A DNA stretch of 64,000 nucleotides from Rhizobium gallicum bv. gallicum R602sp (lineage in GTDB: Bacteria; Pseudomonadota; Alphaproteobacteria; Rhizobiales; Rhizobiaceae): positions 1,865,501 through 1,929,500 of the forward strand of contig NZ_CP006877.1 of the NCBI RefSeq assembly GCF_000816845.1, written 5' to 3'. Made by a program: the position numbers and the translations under genes. Below the pieces are notes generated by a model. It made no database searches, was not told where the DNA came from, and worked only from the letters and a program-made list of their open reading frames with translations. Below are positions 1-10,298 of this stretch, piece by piece; positions within the stretch are counted from its first letter, which is position 1, and each line of letters opens with the position of its first letter.

Positions 1-74
1 GGCAGCTTCGTTCCAGGTGCGGGGGAGCGCCTGATCACGTCAGCCGGTAGATTCAAGGGAGTTCATCGCGAGCG

Positions 75-806
75 ATGACGCACAAACTGCCCCGATTGCC
101 GATAGCGACCCGCATGAGAAACAACTTCCTTGCGGGCCTTATCATCTGTGCTCCGATTGCGATCACGCTGTGGCTCACGTGGTCCGTCGTACGGTGGGCT
201 GACAGCTGGGTGAAGCCTTACATTCCCGCGCGTTACGATCCGGAGGGCTACCTGAATTTCGCCGTACCCGGCTCCGGCCTGGTGATCGCGATGATCTTCA
301 TCACCATCATCGGTTTTCTCGGCAAGAACCTCATCGGCCAGACCATTGTCCAGTTCGGTGAGTCGGTGGTACGCCGCGTGCCGCTGGTGCGCAGCATCTA
401 CAAGAGCGTGAAGCAGATATTCGAGACGGTGCTGGAGGAACGCAGCAATTCCTTCAAGAAGGTGGGCCTCATCGAGTATCCGAGCCCCGGCCTCTGGGCG
501 CTGGTGTTCATCGCAACCGATGCAAAGGGCGAGATCGCTTCGAAGTTCAACGCGATGGGCCAGGACATGGTGAGTGTGTTCCTGCCGCCGACGCCAATTC
601 CGACCGCGGGATTTCTGATCTTCGTGCCGCGCGAAAAGATCGTCATGCTCGACATGAGCGCGGAAGACGGCGCCAAGCTGCTCGTCTCCGGCGGCCTCGT
701 GGCGCCAGACTTTCCTGCCAAGCCGTCCAAGGAACCGGCGGTTCCGGGAAAACCGAGACTGCTAGCCCGCGCGAAGAAAGCGGATCGCTTCGTCGCGCCG
801 GAATAG
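75..806 (+). CDS. DUF502 family membrane protein
   Basis: A 243-residue protein of the DUF502 family, which is widespread in proteobacteria and has no settled function. It has two hydrophobic segments, at about residues 18-40 and 65-83, so it sits in the inner membrane, followed by a soluble part with the family-typical stretch RRVPLVRSIYKSVKQ at about residue 100. The ATG at 75 follows a plausible AAGGGAG site. The last 45 bases overlap the antisense 3' end of recG. In rhizobia the gene sits next to recG. The family call is firm; the function is unknown. Confidence 0.88.
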   Translation: MTHKLPRLPIATRMRNNFLAGLIICAPIAITLWLTWSVVRWADSWVKPYIPARYDPEGYLNFAVPGSGLVIAMIFITIIGFLGKNLIGQTIVQFGESVVRRVPLVRSIYKSVKQIFETVLEERSNSFKKVGLIEYPSPGLWALVFIATDAKGEIASKFNAMGQDMVSVFLPPTPIPTAGFLIFVPREKIVMLDMSAEDGAKLLVSGGLVAPDFPAKPSKEPAVPGKPRLLARAKKADRFVAPE

Positions 807-2867
807 ATAGAGCAGGGTGCGGAACGCCGAACCGCGTTCGCTCGTGAGTTCCGGGTCGCGCTCGATCAGATAGGCGGCATCTCTTCGGGCGATCTCCAGA
901 AGGTCGGCGTGCGCTTCGAGGCTCGCGATCCGGAAGCCGGGCGTGCCGGATTGGCGGGTGCCGAGCAGTTCGCCTTCTCCGCGCAGTTTCAAGTCTTCTT
1001 CGGCAATCCGGAAGCCATCCTCCGTCTCCCGCATGATCGAAAGCCGCGCATGGCCGGTTTCGCCGAGCGGGCCCTTGTAGAGCAGGATGCAGGTCGAAGA
1101 TTCGTCCCCACGGCCGACGCGACCGCGAAGCTGATGGAGCTGTGCGAGACCGAAGCGTTCGGCATGCTCGATCACCATGATCGTCGCATCCGGCACGTCG
1201 ACGCCCACTTCGACGACGGTCGTTGCCACCAACAGTCTCAGTTCGCCGTTCTTGAACGCCACCATGACGGCATCTTTCTCCGGTCCGCTCATGCGGCCGT
1301 GGATGAGGCCGATGCCCGTTCCAAGCGTTGAGACCAGCGTCGCATGCCGCTCTTCGGCGGACATGAGGTCGAGCTCTTCGGATTCCTCGACCAGCGGGCA
1401 GATCCAATAGGCCTTCTTGCCTTCGGCAAGCGCGCTTTGCAGCCGCTCTATGATTTCCCCGGTCCGTTCACTCGGTATCGTGATCGTCTGGATCGGCTTG
1501 CGGCCGGCAGGTTTCTCGGTGAGTTTCGAGACATCCATGTCGCCGAAGGCGGCGAGCACCAGCGTGCGTGGAATGGGTGTTGCCGTCATCACCAGCATGT
1601 GCGGCGAGATCCCCTTCGCCGTCAGCCGCAGCCGCTGGTGTACGCCGAAGCGATGCTGCTCGTCGACGACTGCCAGCATCAGGTTCTTGTAGTTGACGCT
1701 CTCCTGGAAAAGCGCATGCGTGCCGATGATGACCTGGGCCTCGCCGGAAGCGATGCGTCCCAGGATATCGTCGCGCTCACGTCCCTTGGTGCGACCCGTC
1801 AGCACCTCAATACCGAGACTGGCAGAAGCGGCGAATTTGGAGATCGTCGCGTAGTGCTGACGCGCGAGAATCTCGGTGGGAGCCATCAGAACGGACTGTC
1901 CGCCGCACTCGATCACCGCGGCCATGGCCATCAGCGCCACCAGTGTCTTGCCGGAGCCGACATCGCCCTGCAGCAGTCGCAGCATGCGGTCTTCGCCAGC
2001 CATGTCCTTCAGGACGTCGGCGATTGCCTCTGTTTGGCTGCGCGTGGGCGAAAAGGGCAGCGCCTGCAGGATCTTGCCGCTGATTTTGCCGGTGGCATGG
2101 ACCGGCTGCCCGGGGACCTTGCGAAGACGCTGGCGTACCAACGCGAGCGACAACTGTCCGGCAAGGAATTCGTCATAGGCGAGCCTTCGGCGGGCGGGGG
2201 CTTGCGGATCGACGTCTGTTGGATCGCGCGGTTCATGCAGCATATGGAAGCTGTCGGCGATCGAAGGCAGCCCCTGTGCCTGCGCCAGCGAAAGATCGAT
2301 CCATTCCGGCAGTTCCGGCACGCGCAGCACCGCCGCCTCGATGATCTTGTGCAGCGTTTTCGGTGAGAGCCCGGCGGTCAGCGGGTACACGGGCTCGACG
2401 AGCGGCAGGCTCTCCGTGTCGCCTGCCTTTACGATGTAGTCCGGATGGACCATCGTTGCCCGGCCGTTGAACCAGTCGATCTTGCCGCTGACGGTGACCT
2501 CCTCGTCGATCGGAAGCTGCTTTTCCAGCCATCCCGCCTGTCCGCGGAAGAAGACAAGGCTGAGTTCGCCCGTCTCGTCGTGCAGGAAGACGCGGTAGGG
2601 AATATTGCTTTTGCCCCGCGGCGGGGGCTGGTGGCGGTCGACTCGCGCCGTGATGGTCACGATCGCACCTTGCGGCGCGCGTGCAATTCCCGGCTGGTTG
2701 CGCCGATCAATCAGCGAATGCGGAGCATGGAAGAGCAGGTCGATGATCCGCGTATCGTCCGGTGTCTCGCGTCCAAGCAGCTTCACCAGCAGCTCGGCAA
2801 TTTTCGGGCCGACGCCCGAAAGAGCCGAAACGGGGGAAAACAACGGATCGAGGATGGTGGGGCGCAT
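762..2867 (-). CDS. recG: ATP-dependent DNA helicase RecG
   Basis: RecG is a superfamily 2 helicase that remodels stalled replication forks and Holliday junctions in the cytoplasm. This 701-residue protein has the normal length. An N-terminal wedge/OB region is followed by a helicase core with Walker A GDVGSGKT at about residue 303, the DEQH box (VVDEQHRFGV) near 400, and the RGRVGRG motif VI near 580. The start at 2867 gives the usual N-terminus with a helix-hairpin-helix-like GVGPKIAELL. It is transcribed away from the sdhE-mfd pair, and its 3' end overlaps the convergent DUF502 gene. Confidence 0.97.
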   Translation of the reverse strand: MRPTILDPLFSPVSALSGVGPKIAELLVKLLGRETPDDTRIIDLLFHAPHSLIDRRNQPGIARAPQGAIVTITARVDRHQPPPRGKSNIPYRVFLHDETGELSLVFFRGQAGWLEKQLPIDEEVTVSGKIDWFNGRATMVHPDYIVKAGDTESLPLVEPVYPLTAGLSPKTLHKIIEAAVLRVPELPEWIDLSLAQAQGLPSIADSFHMLHEPRDPTDVDPQAPARRRLAYDEFLAGQLSLALVRQRLRKVPGQPVHATGKISGKILQALPFSPTRSQTEAIADVLKDMAGEDRMLRLLQGDVGSGKTLVALMAMAAVIECGGQSVLMAPTEILARQHYATISKFAASASLGIEVLTGRTKGRERDDILGRIASGEAQVIIGTHALFQESVNYKNLMLAVVDEQHRFGVHQRLRLTAKGISPHMLVMTATPIPRTLVLAAFGDMDVSKLTEKPAGRKPIQTITIPSERTGEIIERLQSALAEGKKAYWICPLVEESEELDLMSAEERHATLVSTLGTGIGLIHGRMSGPEKDAVMVAFKNGELRLLVATTVVEVGVDVPDATIMVIEHAERFGLAQLHQLRGRVGRGDESSTCILLYKGPLGETGHARLSIMRETEDGFRIAEEDLKLRGEGELLGTRQSGTPGFRIASLEAHADLLEIARRDAAYLIERDPELTSERGSAFRTLLYLFRRDEAIRFLRAG

Positions 2868-2958
2868 GCTGCAAAATGCGATGAAGAATAGGGCATTGGC
2901 AAGGCTGACAAGCCGCTTTCGAGGGGCTATAGAGGCGCATCAACAGGAAGGTGATGCC

Positions 2959-3276
2959 ATGACAGGTGTGACACTCTCGAGTGCCGGTCTCGACCCGCGC
3001 CGCCGCCGCATATTGTTCCGCTGTTGGCATCGCGGGCTGCGCGAGATGGATCTGGTGTTCGGCCAGTTCGCCGAAGCCGAGGTGGCGACGCTGTCCGAAG
3101 CAGAGCTCGACGAGCTCGAAACCATTATGGGCGAGGAAGATAACGACCTTCTGCGCTGGGTTATGGGCACATGGCCTGTGCCGGAGCGCTTTCAAACGCC
3201 GATGTTCCAACGCCTCGCAGCCTTCAAGCCGGATTTCGAATATCCGACCGACACCGCATCCAGGAAGCCGGAATGA
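2959..3276 (+). CDS. sdhE: FAD assembly factor SdhE
   Basis: SdhE (YgfY/Sdh5 family) helps attach FAD covalently to the succinate dehydrogenase flavoprotein. The 105-residue protein has the family hallmark, an RRRRILFRCWHRGLREMD stretch (a variant of the R-G-x-x-E-x-D motif) at about residues 14-31. I chose the ATG at 2959 because it follows an AGGAAGG site and gives the family length; the open frame extends further upstream without similarity. Its TGA overlaps the mfd ATG (ATGA at 3273-3276), so the two are probably translationally coupled. Confidence 0.92.
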   Translation: MTGVTLSSAGLDPRRRRILFRCWHRGLREMDLVFGQFAEAEVATLSEAELDELETIMGEEDNDLLRWVMGTWPVPERFQTPMFQRLAAFKPDFEYPTDTASRKPE

Positions 3277-6200
3277 TCCCAGGAATTGATGCAAGCAAGC
3301 TCGCAGCCGCCGCCGAGCCGCTGACGATTGGCAATGTGCCGTCCGGCCTGGAACCGCTCCTGCTCGCCGAATTGGCACGCGCTGGCGGACCGGTCGCCTA
3401 CGTGCTTTCCGACGGGCAGCGCATGGCCGACCTGGAGCAAATGCTCGGCTTTGTCGCGCCCGACATTCCGGTTCTTACGCTGCCCGCCTGGGACTGCCTG
3501 CCCTACGACCGCGTTTCTCCCAGCGCCGATACCTCGGCCCGCCGCCTGACGGCACTGAGCGGTCTGATCGCCCATCGCAAGAAGCCACATGCGGCAATCG
3601 TGCTCGTTACCGTCAACGCAATGCTGCAGAAGGTGGCGCCGCAAGATGTGATCGAGAGTCTGGCATTCTCGGCGCGCCCCGGCAACCAGGTCCGCATGGA
3701 CGACCTCGCCGGCCGTCTGGAGCGCAACGGCTTCGATCGGGTCGCGACGGTGCGCGAGGTCGGCGAATATGCGGTGCGCGGCGGCATCCTCGACGTTTTC
3801 GTTCCGGGCTCCGAAGAGCCGGTCCGTCTCGATTTCTTTGGAGATACGCTGGAGAGTATCCGCAGCTTCGACCCGGCAAGCCAACGCACAACCGGGCAGG
3901 TGCGTTCTCTTAATCTCAACCCGATGAGCGAAGTGACGCTGACGCCGGATACAATCAGCCGCTTCCGCAAGAATTATCTCTCGGCCTTTGGCGCCGCGAC
4001 CCGCGACGACGCGCTTTATCTTGCGGTTTCCGAAGGGCGCCGCTATCCCGGCATGGAGCACTGGCTGCCGCTCTTCTACGAGAAGCTGGAGACTGTCTTC
4101 GATTACCTGAAGGGTTTTCGGATGGTCACGGACCATACCGTGCGTGAGGCCGCCGAGGAGCGCTCGAAGCTGGTTCTCGATTACTTCGATGCCCGCCTGA
4201 ACTCAGCCCAGCAGGTCAAGGGCCAGATGGCGCAGGGAACACCCTATAAGCCTGTGACGCCCGGTCAACTTTATCTCGACAGCGAAATCTTTTCGAAGAC
4301 TCTGGATGCGTTCAATAGCATGCGGATTTCGCCCTTCAACGAGCACGAGGGCGAGGCAAGGCGCGTCGTCAACATCGGTGCGCGCCAGGGCGAGCGCTGG
4401 GCGCGGGCGAATGCCGAAGGCGGCAATGCCGAGCGCGTCAACATCTTCGATGTTGTCGTCAAGCATATCGCCGAAAGGCGGGCAGGCGGCGCGAAAGTTC
4501 TCATCACCGCCTGGACGGAAGGTTCGCTTGAACGCCTGTTGCAGGTGCTGAACGAGCATGGCCTGGAACGCGTCAAGCCGGTCGAAGCGTTGAAGGCCGT
4601 CGATTCGCTGGACAGGGGCGAGGCAGCGGCAGCCGTGCTCAGCCTCGAGTCGGGCTTCGAGATAGGGAATCTCATCGTCATCGGCGAGCAGGACATTCTC
4701 GGCGACCGCATGGTTCGCCGCACCAAGCGCCGCAAGCGCGCTGCCGACTTCATTTCGGAGGTTGCGGGTCTCGACGAAGGTTCGATCGTCGTCCACGCCG
4801 AACATGGCATCGGCCGTTTCGTCGGCCTGAAGGCAATCGAGGCGGCCGGCGCCCCGCACGCCTGTCTAGAGCTGCAATATGCCGATGACGCCAAGCTCTT
4901 CCTGCCGGTCGAAAACATCGATCTCCTGTCACGTTATGGCGGTGAGGGAACCGAAGCCCAGCTGGACAGACTCGGCGGCGGCGCATGGCAAATGCGCAAG
5001 GCGAAACTCAAGAAACGCCTGCTCGACATGGCGGACGCGCTGATCCGAATTGCGGCCGAGCGTTTGACCCGCCACGCGCCGGCGCTGACGACACAGGAAG
5101 GGCTTTACGACGAGTTTGCGGCCCGCTTCCCCTACGATGAGACAGAAGATCAGGATAATGCCATCGAGGCCGTGCGCGGCGACCTTGCCGCTGGGCGCCC
5201 GATGGATCGCCTCGTCTGTGGCGACGTCGGGTTCGGCAAGACGGAAGTTGCGCTGCGCGCCGCCTTCATCGCGGCGATGAACGGTATTCAGGTCGCTGTG
5301 GTCGTACCGACAACGCTGCTTGCGCGGCAGCATTTCAAAACCTTCATCGAGCGCTTCCGTGGGCTGCCGGTGCGTATCCAGCAGGCCTCGCGCCTTGTCG
5401 GTGCGAAGGAACTCGCTCTTACGAAGAAGGAGGTGGCCGAGGGCAAGACCGATATCGTCGTCGGAACGCACGCGCTGCTCGGCGCCGGCATCAAATTCGC
5501 CAATCTCGGCCTCCTCATCATCGATGAGGAGCAGCATTTCGGCGTGAAGCACAAGGAACGCTTGAAGGAGCTGAAGAGCGACGTCCACGTGCTGACCCTT
5601 TCGGCAACGCCGATCCCGCGCACGCTGCAGCTGGCGATGACCGGCGTTCGCGAGCTGTCGCTGATCACGACACCGCCGATCGACCGCATGGCGGTGCGCA
5701 CCTTCATTTCGCCCTTCGACAGCCTCGTCATCCGCGAGACGCTGATGCGCGAGCATTATCGCGGCGGCCAGAGCTTCTACGTCTGTCCGCGCTTGGCGGA
5801 CCTCGAGGACGTGCATGCCTTCCTGCGGTCGGATGTTCCCGAGCTGAAGGTTGCTGTCGCCCATGGTCAGATGCCGGCGGGCGAACTCGAAGACGTCATG
5901 AATGCCTTTTACGAGGGCCGTTACGACGTGCTGCTTTCGACGACCATCGTCGAATCCGGCCTCGATGTTCCGACAGCCAACACGCTCATCGTCCACCGCG
6001 CCGACATGTTCGGTCTGGCGCAACTCTACCAACTCCGCGGCCGCGTCGGCCGCTCGAAGGTCCGCGCCTTTGCGCTCTTCACGCTGCCGGTCAACAAGGT
6101 GCTGACGGCGACCGCCGAGCGTCGCCTCAAGGTGCTGCAGTCGCTGGATACGCTCGGCGCCGGCTTCCAGCTCGCCAGCCACGACCTCGATATCCGCGGG

Positions 6201-6776
6201 GCGGGTAACCTTCTGGGTGAGGAGCAGTCGGGCCACATCAAGGAAGTTGGCTTCGAACTTTACCAGCAGATGCTGGAAGAGGCGGTCGCTGAGGTGAAGG
6301 GTGTGGACGAAATTCAGGACACCGGCTGGTCGCCGCAGATTTCGGTCGGGACGCCGGTGATGATCCCGGACGGATACGTGCCGGACCTGCATCTGCGCAT
6401 GGCGCTCTATCGTCGCCTCGGCGAGATCACTGAGCTCAAGGAGATCGATGCCTTCGGCGCCGAAATGATCGACCGCTTCGGTCCGATGCCGATCGAGGTG
6501 CAGCATCTTTTGAAGATCGTCTACATCAAATCGCTTTGCCGCATCGCCAATGTCGAAAAGCTGGACGCCGGCCCGAAGGGTGTGGTCGTCCAATTCCGCA
6601 ACAAGGAATTCCCGAACCCGGCAAACCTGGTCGGGTATATCGCCAAGCAGGGCACGATGGCGAAGATCCGTCCGGACCACAGCGTGTTTTTGACCCGCGA
6701 CCTGCCGACGCCGGAAAAGCGGTTGCAGGGCGCGGCCGTCGTCATGACGCAGCTGGCCGAAATGGCAAAGCCGTAG
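3273..6776 (+). CDS. mfd: Transcription-repair coupling factor Mfd
   Basis: Mfd is the ATP-dependent translocase that pushes RNA polymerase off DNA lesions and recruits UvrA. The protein is 1167 residues, the usual size. It has the UvrB-homology N-terminal part, a RecG-like translocase core with Walker A GDVGFGKTEVAL near residue 650 and the DEEQ box (IIDEEQHFGVKHKERL) near 750, and the C-terminal TRCF domain. I prefer the ATG at 3273 (MIPGIDASKLA), which overlaps the sdhE stop, to an open-frame start about 100 bases upstream that lies inside sdhE. Its 3' end lies 6 bases from the convergent DsbA-family gene. Confidence 0.97.
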   Translation: MIPGIDASKLAAAAEPLTIGNVPSGLEPLLLAELARAGGPVAYVLSDGQRMADLEQMLGFVAPDIPVLTLPAWDCLPYDRVSPSADTSARRLTALSGLIAHRKKPHAAIVLVTVNAMLQKVAPQDVIESLAFSARPGNQVRMDDLAGRLERNGFDRVATVREVGEYAVRGGILDVFVPGSEEPVRLDFFGDTLESIRSFDPASQRTTGQVRSLNLNPMSEVTLTPDTISRFRKNYLSAFGAATRDDALYLAVSEGRRYPGMEHWLPLFYEKLETVFDYLKGFRMVTDHTVREAAEERSKLVLDYFDARLNSAQQVKGQMAQGTPYKPVTPGQLYLDSEIFSKTLDAFNSMRISPFNEHEGEARRVVNIGARQGERWARANAEGGNAERVNIFDVVVKHIAERRAGGAKVLITAWTEGSLERLLQVLNEHGLERVKPVEALKAVDSLDRGEAAAAVLSLESGFEIGNLIVIGEQDILGDRMVRRTKRRKRAADFISEVAGLDEGSIVVHAEHGIGRFVGLKAIEAAGAPHACLELQYADDAKLFLPVENIDLLSRYGGEGTEAQLDRLGGGAWQMRKAKLKKRLLDMADALIRIAAERLTRHAPALTTQEGLYDEFAARFPYDETEDQDNAIEAVRGDLAAGRPMDRLVCGDVGFGKTEVALRAAFIAAMNGIQVAVVVPTTLLARQHFKTFIERFRGLPVRIQQASRLVGAKELALTKKEVAEGKTDIVVGTHALLGAGIKFANLGLLIIDEEQHFGVKHKERLKELKSDVHVLTLSATPIPRTLQLAMTGVRELSLITTPPIDRMAVRTFISPFDSLVIRETLMREHYRGGQSFYVCPRLADLEDVHAFLRSDVPELKVAVAHGQMPAGELEDVMNAFYEGRYDVLLSTTIVESGLDVPTANTLIVHRADMFGLAQLYQLRGRVGRSKVRAFALFTLPVNKVLTATAERRLKVLQSLDTLGAGFQLASHDLDIRGAGNLLGEEQSGHIKEVGFELYQQMLEEAVAEVKGVDEIQDTGWSPQISVGTPVMIPDGYVPDLHLRMALYRRLGEITELKEIDAFGAEMIDRFGPMPIEVQHLLKIVYIKSLCRIANVEKLDAGPKGVVVQFRNKEFPNPANLVGYIAKQGTMAKIRPDHSVFLTRDLPTPEKRLQGAAVVMTQLAEMAKP

Positions 6777-6782
6777 GGCCGG

Positions 6783-7454
6783 TCAGTTCAACCCGATGCG
6801 TGCTTCCGCCTTCGCCTTGGCGATGTCGCGAAGCGCGCCTGCCAGCACGTCCGGCGTCTGAGCGCCGCTGACAGCGTATTGCTGGTCGAAGATGAAGAAG
6901 GGGACGCCGTTGACACCCATCTTTTGGGCCGCCTCGATCTCGGCAATCACCAGGTCGCGGTCGGCATCCGAAGCAAGCAGGGAGGCGATGACAGCGCGGT
7001 CGAGCCCCACTTGCTCGGCGATGTCGAGCAACACGGCGTGGTCTCCAACATTGCTGCCTTCCTCGAAATTCGCCTTGAAGAGTGCGTTGACGACGCGGTC
7101 CTGCTTCTCGCGGTCCTCCACCATCGCCCAATGGATCAGGCGGTGCGCATCGAGTGTATTCGGCCCGATCTCAATCGCTTCGAAGTCGAAATTGATGCCG
7201 ACCTCCCGGCCGAAGTCGGTCAGCATCTTGTGGGCCTGCGCGACGCGTTCAGCGCCGCCGAGCTTCTGCTCCAGCGCTTCCTTCTGATCGACGCCTTCAG
7301 GCGGATAGTCGGGGTTGAGGCGGTAGGGCCTCCAGTTGATGTCGACGCCCACTTCGTCCTGCACTTCCGCGATAGCAAGCTCAAGGCGCGCCTTGCCGAG
7401 ATAGCACCAGGGGCAGACGACATCCGATACGACGTCGATGGTGATGCGTTGCAT
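6783..7454 (-). CDS. DsbA family oxidoreductase (FrnE-like)
   Basis: A thioredoxin-fold protein of the FrnE/2-hydroxychromene-2-carboxylate isomerase branch of the DsbA family. The 223-residue protein starts with the beta strand MQRITIDVVSDVV followed by the active-site CPWC at residues 14-17. There is no signal peptide, so it is cytoplasmic, unlike DsbA itself. The start at 7454 is chosen because the 11 extra upstream residues lack family similarity. Likely role: disulfide exchange or isomerase activity on an unknown partner. It stands alone, convergent with mfd. Confidence 0.88.
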   Translation of the reverse strand: MQRITIDVVSDVVCPWCYLGKARLELAIAEVQDEVGVDINWRPYRLNPDYPPEGVDQKEALEQKLGGAERVAQAHKMLTDFGREVGINFDFEAIEIGPNTLDAHRLIHWAMVEDREKQDRVVNALFKANFEEGSNVGDHAVLLDIAEQVGLDRAVIASLLASDADRDLVIAEIEAAQKMGVNGVPFFIFDQQYAVSGAQTPDVLAGALRDIAKAKAEARIGLN

Positions 7455-7551
7455 GGTGGTTCCTTTCATCGGTCCGAGGCTTTCCACGCCATCTATGCCC
7501 CGACGCGTCCGACTTCAACCAGGCAGGAAAAAGGAACCGGCTCAGGCACGC

Positions 7552-9354
7552 TTATTGCACGCTCTGATCCCACCAGGCCGGAAGCTGGTAGCCGTAAAGC
7601 GGCACAGCGTCCGGACGGCCGAGCCGCTTGTTGCGTGCGACCCATTGCTGGTCGATATGGTAGAGAGGCAATACATAATGGCCGGAAAGCAGCAATCGGT
7701 CATACGACCTGACGGCGGCGGTGAAATCGTCGTCGGAGCGCGCGGTAAGAATATGTTTAATCGACGCATCGACATTTGGGTCGGCAACGCCCGCGAAACT
7801 TGAACTGCCCTCGCGGTCGCGCGCAGCCGATGACCAATAGGAAAGCTGCTCGTTGCCGGGCGAGAGCGACGACACATAAGATTTTAGGATAACATCATAG
7901 TCGAAACTATTGGTCCGGCTCTGATATTGGGAATCGTCCACTGTGCGGACCGAAGCGGCAATGCCCAGGGTTTGGAGCGAACGCTGAAAGGCAATCGCAA
8001 GTTTCTCCTGATCGGCATTCTGCGTCATGATCTCGAAGGCAAGCGGCTTGCCGCTGGCATCCGCCATCTTGCCGCCCTGGATCGAATAGCCGCCTTCCTT
8101 CAGCACCTGCACTGCCTTTTTCAGCACGTTGCGGTCGCGTCCGGAAGCATCGGTCACAGGCAGCTTGTAGGTGCCGTCGAGGATAGCAGGGTCGATCTTG
8201 TCTTTGATGGGGCCAAGCATGTCGAGTTCGCGGGCGTCAGCCGGAACGCCGAAGCTCGAAAGCTTCGAATTCTGCCAGAAGCTCTGCGTACGCTTGTAGG
8301 CACCGGAATAGAGTGTCTTGTTCGCCCATTCGAAATCGAAGACCAGCGAGAGTCCCTCCCGAACCTTCATGTTTGCGAATAGCGGCCGTCGCGTGTTGAA
8401 GACAAAGCCGAACATGCCGCTCGGCAGCTTCGACTGGAATGTATCCTTGATCACGACACCGGAAGAAACTGCCGGAAAATTATAGGCCGTCGCCCAGTGG
8501 CCGGGGCTGCCGTCGGGATAGACGTCGATATCGCCCTTCTTGAAGGCCTCGAAGAGCGTCGTGTCCTGAAGAAAATACTGAACGGTGATCTGGTCGTAAT
8601 TGTCCATGCCGACCTTGGAGGGGATATCCTTGCCCCAATAGTTCGGGTCGCGCTCATAGGTGATACTCTCGCCGGGCTTCACCGTCTTGATCTTGTAAGG
8701 GCCGGACCCGAGCGGCGGCAAGAGAGACGTCCGGTCGAAGGTTTCGGGATCGATGGCGTGCTTGGGCAGGACCGGAAAAAGCCCAAAGATCATCGGCGTT
8801 TCGCGGTCTGCCTTGTCGTTGAAGGTGAAGCGCACGCTGCGCTCGCCGACCTTCTCCATCTTGGAGACAAGGCTGAGACGGTTCGCGAAGGGCACGCGTC
8901 CTTTGTCGCGCAGCAACTCGAAGGAGAACATGACGTCGTCGGCCGTCACCGGCTGACCGTCGGACCACTTGGCTTTCGGATTGAGATTGAACTGGATGAA
9001 CGTGCGGTCCTCGTCCCATTCGACGGTTTCAGCAAGGAGCCCATAGAGAGTGAAAGGTTCGTCCCGGGAGCGCAGCAGCAACGATTCGTAGACGAGATTG
9101 CCATAGTCCGGATCCCACATGCCGCGCGCTGTCGTCCGCATGCTTTTCAGGATGAAAGGGTTGAGATTATCGAAGGTCCCGACGACGCCGTAGGTGATCT
9201 TGCCGCCTTTTTTCACGTCCGGATTGACGTAGGAAAAATGCTTGTAATCCGGGGGCAGGGCGGGTTCTCCGTGCATGGCGATACCATGCAGCGGGCTGGC
9301 AGCAACGGCGCCGCAAAGCAGCGTAAAGGCAAGAGGGAAAATAACCCGGAGCAT
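7552..9354 (-). CDS. Extracellular solute-binding protein, family 5 (YejA-like)
   Basis: A periplasmic peptide-binding protein of about 600 residues, the size of YejA/OppA-type receptors. A clear signal peptide (MLRVIFPLAFTLLCGAVAAS) opens it, and the mature part has the YejA-like pattern IAMHGEPALPPDY and KKGGKITYGVVGTFDNLNP. I chose the ATG at 9354 because it starts the signal peptide and follows a GGAAAGGA site; 23 residues upstream in frame look untranslated. No permease or ATPase genes are next to it, so it must share a transporter encoded elsewhere or act alone. Family firm, substrate unknown. Confidence 0.92.
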   Translation of the reverse strand: MLRVIFPLAFTLLCGAVAASPLHGIAMHGEPALPPDYKHFSYVNPDVKKGGKITYGVVGTFDNLNPFILKSMRTTARGMWDPDYGNLVYESLLLRSRDEPFTLYGLLAETVEWDEDRTFIQFNLNPKAKWSDGQPVTADDVMFSFELLRDKGRVPFANRLSLVSKMEKVGERSVRFTFNDKADRETPMIFGLFPVLPKHAIDPETFDRTSLLPPLGSGPYKIKTVKPGESITYERDPNYWGKDIPSKVGMDNYDQITVQYFLQDTTLFEAFKKGDIDVYPDGSPGHWATAYNFPAVSSGVVIKDTFQSKLPSGMFGFVFNTRRPLFANMKVREGLSLVFDFEWANKTLYSGAYKRTQSFWQNSKLSSFGVPADARELDMLGPIKDKIDPAILDGTYKLPVTDASGRDRNVLKKAVQVLKEGGYSIQGGKMADASGKPLAFEIMTQNADQEKLAIAFQRSLQTLGIAASVRTVDDSQYQSRTNSFDYDVILKSYVSSLSPGNEQLSYWSSAARDREGSSSFAGVADPNVDASIKHILTARSDDDFTAAVRSYDRLLLSGHYVLPLYHIDQQWVARNKRLGRPDAVPLYGYQLPAWWDQSVQ

Positions 9355-9625
9355 GTTCAAATCCTTTCCGGCAAAAGGCACGATTCGGCCAAAGACTATC
9401 ATGCACGGCAGGAAATCGAACATTCACACGCCGAAATCTTTGGGCCCATCCAGAAATTGCCAAAGAAATACTGGATATCTGGATCACCTCAATGTAACAG
9501 GTGGTCCCGGGTTTTGGGGGACATGCATTTGCCTTAATGTTCTTAGAGGTGGAATGCCGAATGACCCCGGTTGGAGAGGACGGCAGATCGCGGTCCCGAA
9601 TGGGTATCAGGAGACAGAATCCGTT

Positions 9626-10267
9626 ATGATGTTCAAGTCTGATAAGAAATTGCGGGCAGCTCTGTCCGTTCTGGCAGTAGCTTTCGGCGCCGCTTCGGCC
9701 CCGGTATCCTCCTTCGCGCAGGATGCACCCGCACAGGCTGCCGGAGCGCCGCGGCTTGGCTGGTACAAGACCTGCAGCAAGCAGGAAGACAACGATATCT
9801 GCGTCGTCCAGAACCTGATCCTCGCCAACGGCGGCCAGCTCGTCACAGCTGTCGGCCTTATCAGTATCTCCGGCAAGGTCAACCGCAAGATTCTGCAGGT
9901 ATCCGTACCGACCGCTCGCCTGATCCCGCCGGGCATCATGATGCAGGTCGATAACAACAAGGGGCAGAAGCTCGATTACGCCGTCTGCCTGCCGGACAAG
10001 TGCACCGCCGAAATCCCGCTGACAGATGCGATGATCGCCGGCCTCAAGAAGGGCAGCGACGTGATCTTCACGTCGATCAACTTCCGCCGCGCGCCGAACC
10101 CGATCAAGATTTCGCTCGAAGGCTTTACCGGCGCCTATGATGGCGAAGCCGTTTCACCGAACAAGCTTGCCGAAAGCCAGAAGAGCCTGCAGGACAGCAT
10201 GCAGAAGAAGGCTGAAGAAGCTCGCAAGAAGCTCGAGGACGCGCAGAACGCAGCTAAGGCGCAGTAA
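9626..10267 (+). CDS. Invasion-associated locus B (IalB) family protein
   Basis: A secreted protein of 213 residues of the IalB family, named from Bartonella and common in rhizobia as an envelope protein of unclear role. A signal peptide (about residues 1-31, ending SSFAQDA) precedes the IalB core with its paired cysteines (WYKTCSKQEDNDICVVQ and AVCLPDKCTAEIP). The C-terminus is charged and helical (SQKSLQDSMQKKAEEARKK). Two ATGs in tandem (9626 and 9629) follow a CAGGAGA site; either may start it. A terminator follows directly. Confidence 0.92.
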   Translation: MMFKSDKKLRAALSVLAVAFGAASAPVSSFAQDAPAQAAGAPRLGWYKTCSKQEDNDICVVQNLILANGGQLVTAVGLISISGKVNRKILQVSVPTARLIPPGIMMQVDNNKGQKLDYAVCLPDKCTAEIPLTDAMIAGLKKGSDVIFTSINFRRAPNPIKISLEGFTGAYDGEAVSPNKLAESQKSLQDSMQKKAEEARKKLEDAQNAAKAQ

Positions 10268-10298
10268 TCCTGCTAGGTGGCGAGAGAAATGAACAAGG

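Noticed and set aside
4929..6680. 583-codon minus-strand open frame opposite mfd
   Set aside because: Shadow of mfd; same reason.
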